Of a stretch of DNA of 64,000 nucleotides, positions 50,055-58,266 are shown piece by piece. The translations under genes were made by a program, and so were the position numbers. The DNA is from Petasospora fabianii (taxonomy: Eukaryota > Ascomycota > Saccharomycetes > Phaffomycetales > Wickerhamomycetaceae). The stretch covers positions 1,364,001 to 1,428,000 of the forward strand of contig CP048717.1 in assembly GCA_022641835.1 (NCBI GenBank), given 5' to 3'. How positions within the stretch are numbered: the first letter of the stretch is position 1; every line of letters starts with the position of its first letter. The notes beneath the pieces were generated by a model. The model did no database searches, was not told the DNA's origin, and was given only the letters and a program-made list of their open reading frames with translations.

Positions 50055-51044
50055 TTAGTCCAGCTCATAACTTCTAGACCTCAACTCCCTTACGGTCCAT
50101 AACCACGTAGCAGCTGCAGAGTCCATATCTTCAGCTAACTTTCCAGCAGGTTCCCTTTTACCCCTCGTACCGAAATAGCTTCCATTTTTTTCTCTTAATA
50201 CGTTCTCAGCTAAAGCACATCTTAAAGTGGCATATGATCCCTCCTCTGCGGTACATCCCAAGAGATATGCAAAGATCTGGAACAAGACCCAAAACACAAT
50301 ACCAACAAGTGGAATTCGAGTCCAATATGTGAACATATTCGTCGACATGACAAATCCCGGGTGGACGTTAAAACAACGGATTTCTGGATGTTTAAGTGCG
50401 AGCAATGAAATGTAATGCATACCAGCGCACTTTGCCATAGAGTATCTAACCCAAGAGAACATTATATCGGGCCAAAGTCTTGAAATGATTCCATTGTTTG
50501 CATATGCATCAGGAGGTGGTAATAAAGCGAGTCTATGTGCTGCACTTGTGACGTAGATGACCCTTGAACCTGCGTGAAGTACACCTAGTAGTCTCTGTGT
50601 GAATAATACATCGGCAACGTGATTTGTTTGACTTTGGACTTCAAATCCGTCAACGGTGAGTGCAAAGGGAACAGCACCTGCACCAGAACCCAAGATTAAG
50701 ATATCAAGGTGCATTTCTCTTTCCATGAATGACAGGGCAGCATGTTCAACTGAACGGAGATCCATTAGATTAACAACTAATGGTTTCAAAACACCGACGG
50801 AATGTCGTTCATTCATCTCCTCTTCAGTCAGTGAACTTATTCTCAACTCTGCCTCATGCGTCATATCCTTTATAGCACGAGACACTTTCCCCTCGCTACG
50901 ACCTGCGACATACACGATGAACCCATGAAGATAAAGATGCAACGCGGTGAAGAACCCGCTTCCAGACGTGGCACCTATGACGAGCGCTACTCGATGCTCG
51001 GAACGTGGATCATAGTACGGTAGAGACTCAGGGAGGATCTCCAT
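50055..51044 (-). CDS. ENV9: Short-chain dehydrogenase, Env9 (YOR246C)-like
   Basis: A 329-residue classical SDR. The cofactor motif is VIGATSGSGFFTALHLYLHG (Gly-rich at 24-30), the usual NNAG is replaced by GSGAG (119-123), and the catalytic set includes TSS-like TSA (166-168) and YxxxK as Y201/K205 (YSMAK). CFNVHPGFV follows. A hydrophobic stretch at about 245-262 (LVGIVFWVLFQIFAYLL) may anchor it to membranes or lipid droplets. It resembles S. cerevisiae Env9, a lipid-droplet oxidoreductase linked to vacuole morphology. The substrate is unknown. The S166-A168 arrangement should be checked, since the catalytic Ser appears to be S167. Confidence 0.75.
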   Translation of the reverse strand: MEILPESLPYYDPRSEHRVALVIGATSGSGFFTALHLYLHGFIVYVAGRSEGKVSRAIKDMTHEAELRISSLTEEEMNERHSVGVLKPLVVNLMDLRSVEHAALSFMEREMHLDILILGSGAGAVPFALTVDGFEVQSQTNHVADVLFTQRLLGVLHAGSRVIYVTSAAHRLALLPPPDAYANNGIISRLWPDIMFSWVRYSMAKCAGMHYISLLALKHPEIRCFNVHPGFVMSTNMFTYWTRIPLVGIVFWVLFQIFAYLLGCTAEEGSYATLRCALAENVLREKNGSYFGTRGKREPAGKLAEDMDSAAATWLWTVRELRSRSYELD

Positions 51045-51241
51045 CGTCCTATTACTTCTTTCACTGGTTCAAGCTTCGTAAGGAATTGAGCTTGAAGAAA
51101 GAAAAGACGGGGGTTTAAAAAAGATTCATCAAAATCGAACACTCCAATTTTTTTTGACGTCACATTCGGTTACGCAGCCCTGGTCCTATTGGGGTTAATA
51201 CAATACAATACAATACAAATAGAGAAGGTTATATTCATTTA

Positions 51242-52543
51242 TTAACGCTCAAAAAGACCATCATCCTCCTCATCATCATCGTAGTCATCGTATTCACTTT
51301 CGAAATCAGACTCCTCGTCACTACTGTCAGAATCACCATCCTGGGCGATGAACAAGTTCGTAAGTGTTTCACCCTTTGTAGCATTTCCCTTAGCGACAAC
51401 GTATCCACCTTCAACGTTACAATTTGTAAGTCTAGCCTTCGAGTGGATCACAGCCTTTTGACCAATAACACAGTTCTCCAATACAACATCGTCTTCCAAT
51501 ATGATTCCATCGAGGAGAACACATCCGGTAAGACGACACCTTTTACCAATGGTACAGTTTTTCCCAACAACTGTCTTCTTAACAGATGTACGTTCACCAA
51601 GTACTGTGTTTTCACCAACTTCAGAATCAGCACCAACAGTAGCAGCACCCTTTTCCGGTTTTGGTTGTGGAGCTGATTCTCTAGCCTTAATCTTCATAAG
51701 GTATCTATTAGCCTCAGTATATGCAGCGATATTGTCAGCACGAATAAAAGTACATTGATCTGGTAAGACGAGCAATGAGATAGTTCCCTTTTCTTCAGAA
51801 TGTTTCCAAGAACGACGTGCTAAGTCACGAACAAGTTTTGTAATTGAACGACCGTGCAATTCAACATCGCTTCGTAGGGCTTTGAGAGCTTCAATGGAAA
51901 AGAAGTAGATGAATGAATCGAGAAGCTTTGTAGAGACAGTAGCTGCAGGATATCTCCATGACATTTGTGTTCTGAGACCAAGGAATTTACTCTGGATAAC
52001 GGAATCACGAGAGAAAATGTCTAAAAGACGACCTTGAGAATGAACTGTATAGTAATGTGTCAAACTCTTCTTGTCGATACTCTCAAACTTGTTGTGATAA
52101 TTAACAGACATGGCGATATCAGATTCATCTCTATTACGATATGTCTCAATGAGCACCTCAGGAGGGATATCAGTGATGAAATCACATGGAAGCAATACAT
52201 ACTCGCTGAGATTCTCCTTCTCCAAATCGATGATTTGTTCAAAGATTTCTCCAGTGGAATCACCATTAAACTCAATCATTTCAATGGCATTAATCTTAGC
52301 AGAATCTGGTCTCTTTGTAGATTCGTACTCCTGAACAACAGACTTGATTGTCTCGAGACTTTCACTATCACAGACAACACTAATTTGACGAAATGGAGCT
52401 TGGTCACACCATGAGAGGACATATTCAATCATAGGTCTGTTAGCGATGGGCAATAAAGTCTTTGGAACACCACTTTCACGAGCAGATGAAAAGGGCGAAA
52501 GGTTAACACCTTTGCCACAGCATATAACGGCATGGAACTCCAT
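51242..52543 (-). CDS. GCD1: eIF2B gamma subunit Gcd1
   Basis: Catalytic-subcomplex member of eIF2B, the guanine-exchange factor for eIF2. The 433 residues have an N-terminal nucleotidyltransferase-like domain (FHAVICCGKGVNLSPF, KTLLPIANRPMIEYVLSWCDQA, LPCDFITDIPPEVLIETYRNRD). A left-handed beta-helix at about 300-400 follows (AATVGADSEVGENTVLGERTS, GKRCRLTGCVLLDG, DDVVLENCVIGQKA). The acidic tail ends in DDGLFER, as in S. cerevisiae. It is much shorter than the S. cerevisiae protein (about 578) because the low-complexity insertions are missing. It is divergent from RPT4 as in S. cerevisiae. Confidence 0.95.
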   Translation of the reverse strand: MEFHAVICCGKGVNLSPFSSARESGVPKTLLPIANRPMIEYVLSWCDQAPFRQISVVCDSESLETIKSVVQEYESTKRPDSAKINAIEMIEFNGDSTGEIFEQIIDLEKENLSEYVLLPCDFITDIPPEVLIETYRNRDESDIAMSVNYHNKFESIDKKSLTHYYTVHSQGRLLDIFSRDSVIQSKFLGLRTQMSWRYPAATVSTKLLDSFIYFFSIEALKALRSDVELHGRSITKLVRDLARRSWKHSEEKGTISLLVLPDQCTFIRADNIAAYTEANRYLMKIKARESAPQPKPEKGAATVGADSEVGENTVLGERTSVKKTVVGKNCTIGKRCRLTGCVLLDGIILEDDVVLENCVIGQKAVIHSKARLTNCNVEGGYVVAKGNATKGETLTNLFIAQDGDSDSSDEESDFESEYDDYDDDEEDDGLFER

Positions 52544-52697
52544 TTTTATCCCTCAAGTCTAACTCTTTCTATAATAGTGAAAACCTGTGTCATCGCCAAA
52601 CTAAAAAATGTTGGTTCGTTGAAGAGTTCCGACCCACATGTCACGTGGGTGTAGCCCCCGTAACTATAATTCGCGAACCCCCCATTTTGAGATTTCT

Positions 52698-52706
52698 GGT
52701 GGCGAA
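52698..52706 (+). promoter_or_regulatory. PACE-like site (Rpn4) upstream of RPT4
   Basis: GGTGGCGAA, one base from the proteasome-associated control element GGTGGCAAA, about 113 bases upstream of the RPT4 ATG and reading toward it. Rpn4 coordinates proteasome genes through this motif. Confidence 0.6.
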
Positions 52707-52818
52707 ATCGACGGCAAATGAACACAACACTTAAGAGGTCTTTAACTGATTGATCTAAGTTATAGGAGATCTAAGTGGATTCAATTGGTCTTATTCTATA
52801 CACAGATATACACACATT

Positions 52819-54090
52819 ATGTCAGAGGAGAACGATCCGCTTCTCCAGGCCCTCAATGAGGATACTAATGCCAATCAAGATACCACACAGGCAGCTAATG
52901 AAGCACCAGCACCAACTCCAGAACAGATTGCTCGTGACAAGGCACTTGCTCGTTTTAAACAGAAACTCATTGAGCATCGTAGTTGGGATGCACGTTTGAA
53001 AGAGCTTCGTCTAGGTATAAGGGGATTGGAGAAGGATTTTGAAAAAACTGAGCAGGATATCAGTGCACTTCAAAGTGTTGGACAAGTTGTTGGTGAAGTA
53101 TTGAAACAGTTAGATGAAGAAAGGTTTATTGTGAAGGCCTCGTCTGGCCCAAGATACATTGTCAATTGTCGTAATTCTATTCGCAAGGACAAATTGAAAC
53201 AAGGTATTCGTGTTGCTCTCGATATGACAACGTTGACAATCATGAGAATCCTACCGCGTGAAGTTGATCCATTGGTTTACAACATGACGACATTTAAGCA
53301 AGATGAGGTGAATTTCTCCACAGTGGGTGGTTTGAATGAGCAAGTAAGAGAATTAAGAGAAGTGATTGAATTACCATTGAAGAACCCAGAATTGTTCCAA
53401 CGTGTTGGTATCAAACCACCAAAGGGTGTCTTACTCTATGGACCACCAGGTACTGGTAAGACATTGTTAGCCAAGGCTGTTGCCGCCACTATAGGTGCTA
53501 ATTTCATTTTCTCTCCAGCTTCTGCCATTGTCGATAAATATATTGGTGAATCTGCTCGTTTGATCAGAGAAATGTTCAGTTATGCAAAGGAACATGAACC
53601 ATGTATTATCTTTATGGATGAAATTGATGCCATTGGAGGTCGTCGTTTCTCCGAGGGTACCTCTGCTGATCGTGAAATTCAACGTACACTAATGGAATTA
53701 CTTAACCAAATGGATGGTTTCGATTACTTGGGTCAAACTAAGGTGATTATGGCTACAAACAGACCAGATACATTGGATCCAGCGTTGTTAAGAGCTGGTC
53801 GTCTTGATCGTAAGATTGAAATCCCATTACCTAACGAGGCGGGCCGTTTGGAGATCTTTAAGATTCACACTGCAAAAGTTGCTAAGCAAGGTGAATTTGA
53901 CTTTGAAGCTGCTGTTAAGATGAGTGATGGTTTCAATGGTGCTGATATTCGTAATGTGATTACAGAAGCAGGTTTCTTTGCCATTAGAGCCGATAGAGAC
54001 TACATTGTGCAAAATGATCTCATGAAGGCTGTCAGAAAAGTTTCGGAGACGAAGAAGTTGGAAGGTAAGCTTGAGTATGAGAAGTTGTAA
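52819..54090 (+). CDS. RPT4: 26S proteasome regulatory ATPase Rpt4
   Basis: One of six AAA ATPases in the base of the 19S particle. The 423 residues comprise an N-terminal coiled coil (about 35-80), an OB domain ([20 protein letters not shown] ... [15 protein letters not shown]) and the AAA domain. The AAA domain has Walker A GPPGTGKT (208-215), Walker [15 protein letters not shown] and the second region of homology ([21 protein letters not shown]). The C-terminus GKLEYEKL matches Rpt4. It is flanked by GCD1 and HNT3 exactly as in S. cerevisiae. Confidence 0.97.
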   Translation: MSEENDPLLQALNEDTNANQDTTQAANEAPAPTPEQIARDKALARFKQKLIEHRSWDARLKELRLGIRGLEKDFEKTEQDISALQSVGQVVGEVLKQLDEERFIVKASSGPRYIVNCRNSIRKDKLKQGIRVALDMTTLTIMRILPREVDPLVYNMTTFKQDEVNFSTVGGLNEQVRELREVIELPLKNPELFQRVGIKPPKGVLLYGPPGTGKTLLAKAVAATIGANFIFSPASAIVDKYIGESARLIREMFSYAKEHEPCIIFMDEIDAIGGRRFSEGTSADREIQRTLMELLNQMDGFDYLGQTKVIMATNRPDTLDPALLRAGRLDRKIEIPLPNEAGRLEIFKIHTAKVAKQGEFDFEAAVKMSDGFNGADIRNVITEAGFFAIRADRDYIVQNDLMKAVRKVSETKKLEGKLEYEKL

Positions 54091-54159
54091 TGATATAGTT
54101 TTGGTTCTCTACAGACTAAATAAGTACATCTCTCTTGCATGTCAAATACCGTAGTATTA

Positions 54160-54753
54160 TCATTTGCCAAAACGTTCTTTGAACTCCTGATGAATATGAC
54201 GTTTCAATTCGGCAAACTTGTTACCAAAGTTCTTACCACAATTGTGACATATCAGGTCATCGGTCTTTGCCTTCTTCTCCATAACCTCGGCATTTAACCT
54301 CGTATCACCCTTATCCAGTGGTAAATCATCAAAGGGCACGAAAAATTCCGTAGTGAAAGAGTTATAATGATGTCTGTTCTTAAGCCTATCACCATTAAAA
54401 TCCTGTGAAATGATGTGAATGTGAAGATTGTTCAATGATGGCACAGAATGACATCCGGCCCTAACGTACGATGAACCTTCATCGATTCCATGATCGGTCT
54501 TAAGAAGCTCTAGTATCCTTGAAGTTGCCCTATCAATACGTTCTTGTGTTTGAGATTTTAACAATGGGTCTGAGAAGGCTTTAAGAGGGTGCTTCTTGGT
54601 AATATGTCTGTCTCTGGGGAGTAGGAGCCAATGATAAAGGGACTTGGGAAATGCGTCTCGGAGAAGAACAAAATCGTCATCATACTCAATCACAAGGTCC
54701 GGAAAGCTTTCTGGTGACTTGATATATTTCTCAAGAGCAAATCTGAATGACAT
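54160..54753 (-). CDS. HNT3: Aprataxin homologue Hnt3
   Basis: DNA 5'-adenylate hydrolase that removes abortive ligation products from breaks and from RNA-DNA junctions. The 197 residues have a HIT domain with the His triad in LNNLHIHIIS (near 110-120), preceded by the aprataxin-specific WLLLPRDRHI and by YVRAGCHSVPSL. A C-terminal C2HH zinc finger contains ICHNCGKNF and ELKRHIHQEF. Convergent with RPT4 and in conserved synteny with RPT4 and GCD1. A candidate RFX/Crt1 X-box lies about 115 bases upstream. Confidence 0.95.
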   Translation of the reverse strand: MSFRFALEKYIKSPESFPDLVIEYDDDFVLLRDAFPKSLYHWLLLPRDRHITKKHPLKAFSDPLLKSQTQERIDRATSRILELLKTDHGIDEGSSYVRAGCHSVPSLNNLHIHIISQDFNGDRLKNRHHYNSFTTEFFVPFDDLPLDKGDTRLNAEVMEKKAKTDDLICHNCGKNFGNKFAELKRHIHQEFKERFGK

Positions 54754-54867
54754 GTTTATGTGTGTGATAGTTATGGGGGGGAAACTCTGGGGATAGATTC
54801 AGTTGATAAAGAATGTAATAAGTGGAATAACTCAAAGCTTTACTCGCGCTTACGTAATGAAGGTGTT

Positions 54868-54881
54868 GTTGTCATGGCAAC
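54868..54881. promoter_or_regulatory. RFX/Crt1-type X-box upstream of HNT3
   Basis: GTTGTCATGGCAAC is a palindrome with one mismatch and matches the X-box consensus GTNRCCNNNRGYAAC closely (GTTGTCATGGCAAC versus ideal GTTGCCATGGCAAC). In S. cerevisiae Crt1/Rfx1 represses RNR and DNA-damage genes through such sites. It is about 115 bases upstream of the HNT3 ATG. Confidence 0.6.
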
Positions 54882-54985
54882 GCCCTCCCTCTTTTCTTTG
54901 GCTTATCTTCACTTTAAACCATTTAAACTAAGCATTTCTACAAGTTACTCATTTAATCATCTTGTTATAGAATTCCAATAACCAT

Positions 54986-55504
54986 TCAGAGTTGGTCCTT
55001 GGTGTATGCCGGTGGTGGTGCAGTTGGAGGTGTATACTGTGGAAGTTGTTCCTGAATATCCTGAACAGTACAAATGTCAAACTGAACACGCCTTTGCGGA
55101 GGGAAAGTTCTCCCATGTTGGTTATTATCTAGTTCATATGGACTTGGACCACCTGATGTGCTTCTAGAGAAGAAAGACGATAGGTTTCCTCCTGGTGTTG
55201 TCTTGAAAGCGTCCCTTTTGCGCTTTTTAACCTTGAACATGGCACACCAAAGAAGTAGCACACCTATGACGGCAAGGGCTACCATAACACACACGACGAC
55301 AACTGGTCCCCTGTGAGAGCTTTTGTTGTTCAAGGAACTATTGGGAGAATTCGGTGCATCACCATCTTCGTTGTTTCCACCAACGTCCCCTATTTCCCTC
55401 TTGAATCGTGCCACTTCAACTGAGGTCACTGGAGAAGAGATGAGGTGTGATGGAACAGTGTTTGTGATGGGTATGTGAAAAGTGATTTCTGGAATGAGAG
55501 GCAT
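54986..55504 (-). CDS. Single-pass membrane protein with PY motif, unknown function
   Basis: This 172-residue protein is not recognised. The first 66 residues are Ser/Asn/Pro-rich and would lie outside. One transmembrane helix spans about 67-90 (GPVVVVCVMVALAVIGVLLL) and is followed by a strong stop-transfer KVKKRKR (91-97), which predicts N-out/C-in. The cytoplasmic tail ends with YTPPTAPPPAYTKDQL, containing a PPxY motif (PPAY, 164-167) and LPQY, the binding sites of Rsp5/Nedd4 WW domains. No cleavable signal peptide is seen. An in-frame stop immediately upstream fixes the ATG at 55502-55504 unless an intron or frame error hides more N-terminus. A Rsp5 adaptor or cargo role is inferred only. 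Confidence 0.65.
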   Translation of the reverse strand: MPLIPEITFHIPITNTVPSHLISSPVTSVEVARFKREIGDVGGNNEDGDAPNSPNSSLNNKSSHRGPVVVVCVMVALAVIGVLLLWCAMFKVKKRKRDAFKTTPGGNLSSFFSRSTSGGPSPYELDNNQHGRTFPPQRRVQFDICTVQDIQEQLPQYTPPTAPPPAYTKDQL

Positions 55505-56575
55505 TGTACACTATAACGTCCGATAGTACTCGTCACTTTTTCAGTTGAACTCTTGAAGAAGTACCAAATATCATAATCAGCTGTTGCTTCTCCACCCATA
55601 ATTGCCGGCAATCATGAACTTGTCAATAACGTGTGTCTACCACAGACCTTATCCAAATTTAGTCCAGCTACATTGTCTCAAATATGTTGCTCTTACAGAT
55701 TTTAGTCCTTGCATTAGCACGAACCAAAGACATTTCATGTCACAATCAAGAACCAGGGTGGTGCATTCCCAAGCACGGGCAGGTTCCTGCCAGTGGGGTG
55801 GGAGCCACTGCTTTCCCCTATATTGTGCTTGAGCTACAACATTAGTTTTTCATACTTGTTATGCTGCAGGGGCTTGTCAGTTGGATTAGAGAGTTGCTCT
55901 TGTGGGGTATCATATCCACGTTGATACTACTGGGCTCTTCCTACCTGATACATGAATGTGGAGGATATGGGCAGCAACCACAACTTATACACCCATTTTG
56001 CTAATCTTCTGTTAGTTTTTACCCATCACTCACAATTTTCAAGAACTTTGTGGCAACTGGTCCATCTTAATGGTGCAAAGGTAAGATTGGTCATTCCCTT
56101 TTTATCCGCATGATCTGCCGTTAATCTCGGTCACATTAATGTGCTCGATTTGCTGAGCCGTGTGAGGAGAAAGCTTACCAATATGAAGATCGATACATCA
56201 ATGTTCAATTCACACCTCATTTCAAGAATCATTCCAATACGATGGTTCATTCTGAACACCTCGCCAACCAATGGCGCCTGAACACATTATTTGCAACCAA
56301 ACGATAAATTTTGTCAACTGTACATATCCAGAAAACAATAGGTTACTGCAAATGACATATTGACACATAATCTGACCACACCAAATCAAATCTTTGTATG
56401 TCTTGATCCTACGCTGGATGGTTAGTCTTTATTGTATCCATTGGGGTCGATCCATCCTATCTCTGTATGCCACTAGCATAAGATGACAAGGTGTTCTACT
56501 CCGCTTACTACAACAACAGCAGTCACCATTGAGTTTCATTAGCGGTTTATTATAAGCAATTGAGCATCAATACAC
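55505..56575. other. 1.07-kb gene-free region
   Basis: No credible ORF on either strand apart from short frames. A short open frame at 55426-55611 (minus) overlaps the 5' end of the membrane-protein gene. At 55771-55830 there is a compact set of inverted repeats able to fold as a three-way junction. Base composition is more balanced than in other intergenic regions of the window. Confidence 0.5.
55771..55830. other. Three-stem inverted-repeat structure
   Basis: Outer arms AAGCAC (55771-55776) and GTGCTT (55825-55830) enclose two hairpins: GGCAGG-TT-CCTGCC (55778-55791) and AGTGG ... CCACT (55792-55796 with 55805-55809). The two inner hairpins abut, which resembles a three-way junction. It could be a small structured RNA or a DNA-binding palindrome cluster. 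Confidence 0.4.
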
Positions 56576-57829
56576 TCAGCCGTAAGATGTATCCAAGTGA
56601 GCACATAACCATCTCGTCATGACATTCATAGCAATAGTATCATCCCCTTCAAATACACCAGCACTCTTGGCAAACCCAGTTAACAATACCGTGTCGAGCG
56701 TCATCTCTTGAGAATTTCCAACTGCATCCATCATTGCATTAAACAGCAACAATACCTCACATACACGCTTGAAAGGTATATTTTCCCACTCAAGCTCGTG
56801 TTTCTGAGAAAGTGAGGTGATTGTAGAGATGTACTTGATGGACAAGGTGAGTGACCAGTTACCAAGTGTCTCCGGTGTAAGCTGAAGGTAGAGCGTAATA
56901 CCGTGTGCAGTATCAGATATGGACACCTTGTTTGTGGATAAAACTGCAATACAACATTGTGGGATGCTTCCACTCACGTGAACGAGCAGACAGTGAAGAA
57001 GCAGTGTTGGCAGGAGAGTCCCGTTAAGCGGATTTGAAGGATCAAGCAGTTGTTTAACAAACTCCGCTGGTGGTGCCTGTGGATGGACTTTACAAGGAGC
57101 AATAATCTCACTGATGCTAGCCTTGATGGCCCCTTCGAGGTCTACTGTAGTCGAATCTGCATTCATCTGTTGGTGGCGATGAGGGTATGTCGATCCGTTA
57201 TCAGAAGTCGTGTTGGTAATGGTGTTACTAATAATCGGGGACACCATAAGGTTTGAAACCGATGAAGTGGACTCATTCATGAATGAATAACTTTCAAGGC
57301 TTCTGCGATCCTCTTCGGTCAGGACTGGAACTTCATCGCCCCTCATCTCACTAGTGATCCTTGATGCCACAGGGTTGAACCCGTTGATGATAACAAACAC
57401 GCACTTCTTCTTTGGCAAATAGAATCGGGCTCCGTACACCTCTGTGACATCCTTGTAGCGATCCTTACATCCTGCACTCGCCTTTATGTGGTTTTTGAAG
57501 CTATCTCCAACCAGAGTAGTGTTGCAGTACTTCTCACAACCCCCGCAGACGAAGATCTTCAACATCTCAACCCCTGAAGAGAGTCCATTGTCGTCAACAC
57601 GCACATAGTTGCACCCAGTGCTGCTATCATTGAGTTGGTCATAAACATCACTTGGATATTTCTCACTGTTATACTTGGAGTATGCAATGGGGTAGTCACT
57701 CTTGAACTTGACGGTGATAGGGTTAATGATTGCTTGACGGGAAACAACAACAAGGAGTCCCGTTGGCGTGTGCACGGCAATGTGATTGTCGAGTGCTTCG
57801 AAGCTTCGGTTGGGGACCTTTACAAGCAT
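56576..57829 (-). CDS. Unknown 417-aa protein with a C2HC zinc-finger-like motif
   Basis: Not recognised. An ATG-to-TGA frame of 417 codons on the same strand as, and just downstream of, the adhesin-like gene. Residues 92-121 form a possible zinc site with FVCGGCEKYC and KNHIKASAGC (C95, C98, H114, C121, with C102 nearby), of the CxxC-x15-H-x6-C kind. A Ser/Thr/Asn-rich linker occupies about 180-225. The remainder (about 250-417) is helical and hydrophobic (TLLPTLLLHCLLVHVSGSIPQCC). No signal peptide is evident. Length and coherence argue that it is real. It may be a fast-evolving or lineage-specific gene. Confidence 0.6.
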   Translation of the reverse strand: MLVKVPNRSFEALDNHIAVHTPTGLLVVVSRQAIINPITVKFKSDYPIAYSKYNSEKYPSDVYDQLNDSSTGCNYVRVDDNGLSSGVEMLKIFVCGGCEKYCNTTLVGDSFKNHIKASAGCKDRYKDVTEVYGARFYLPKKKCVFVIINGFNPVASRITSEMRGDEVPVLTEEDRRSLESYSFMNESTSSVSNLMVSPIISNTITNTTSDNGSTYPHRHQQMNADSTTVDLEGAIKASISEIIAPCKVHPQAPPAEFVKQLLDPSNPLNGTLLPTLLLHCLLVHVSGSIPQCCIAVLSTNKVSISDTAHGITLYLQLTPETLGNWSLTLSIKYISTITSLSQKHELEWENIPFKRVCEVLLLFNAMMDAVGNSQEMTLDTVLLTGFAKSAGVFEGDDTIAMNVMTRWLCAHLDTSYG

Positions 57830-58266
57830 CTATAAGTTGCTGATTGTAATTCTCTCTATATCTTTATGAAACTACGCGTCTAACTTTTTGTTGTGAAACT
57901 AAATTCGTGTTATTAAACTAAAAGGCTTAATCCAGAGATTGTGGTTGTCATGGTTATTCTTCAGGGTGCTGATAGACATGAGTCTATTATTGAAGGCCTC
58001 TCTATTCGTGTGTTTTTTTAGGACTTTCAATGTACTAACTACTACTTGGTTCAGTAATAACAAGCAAGAATCGTGCAATCGATCTATAGAACACTAATTG
58101 AGCATTAGACAAATAAGATAAGACAGCATCATGGAAAATGGAGCAGCCGGTGCATCTCATCATGAGCAACTGTTGGGGTATAATTTTGAGGCGGACTGGG
58201 AAGAGAACGTAAAACCTTCCAATCCAGTGCGGATTTAAAGAAGTAATAAGAAAGATCAAGAAGAAA
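57830..58266. other. Intergenic region between adhesin 3' end and unknown gene
   Basis: 437 bases serving as the 3' UTR of the adhesin-like gene and the promoter of the unknown gene. No motif or further gene was recognised. Confidence 0.5.
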
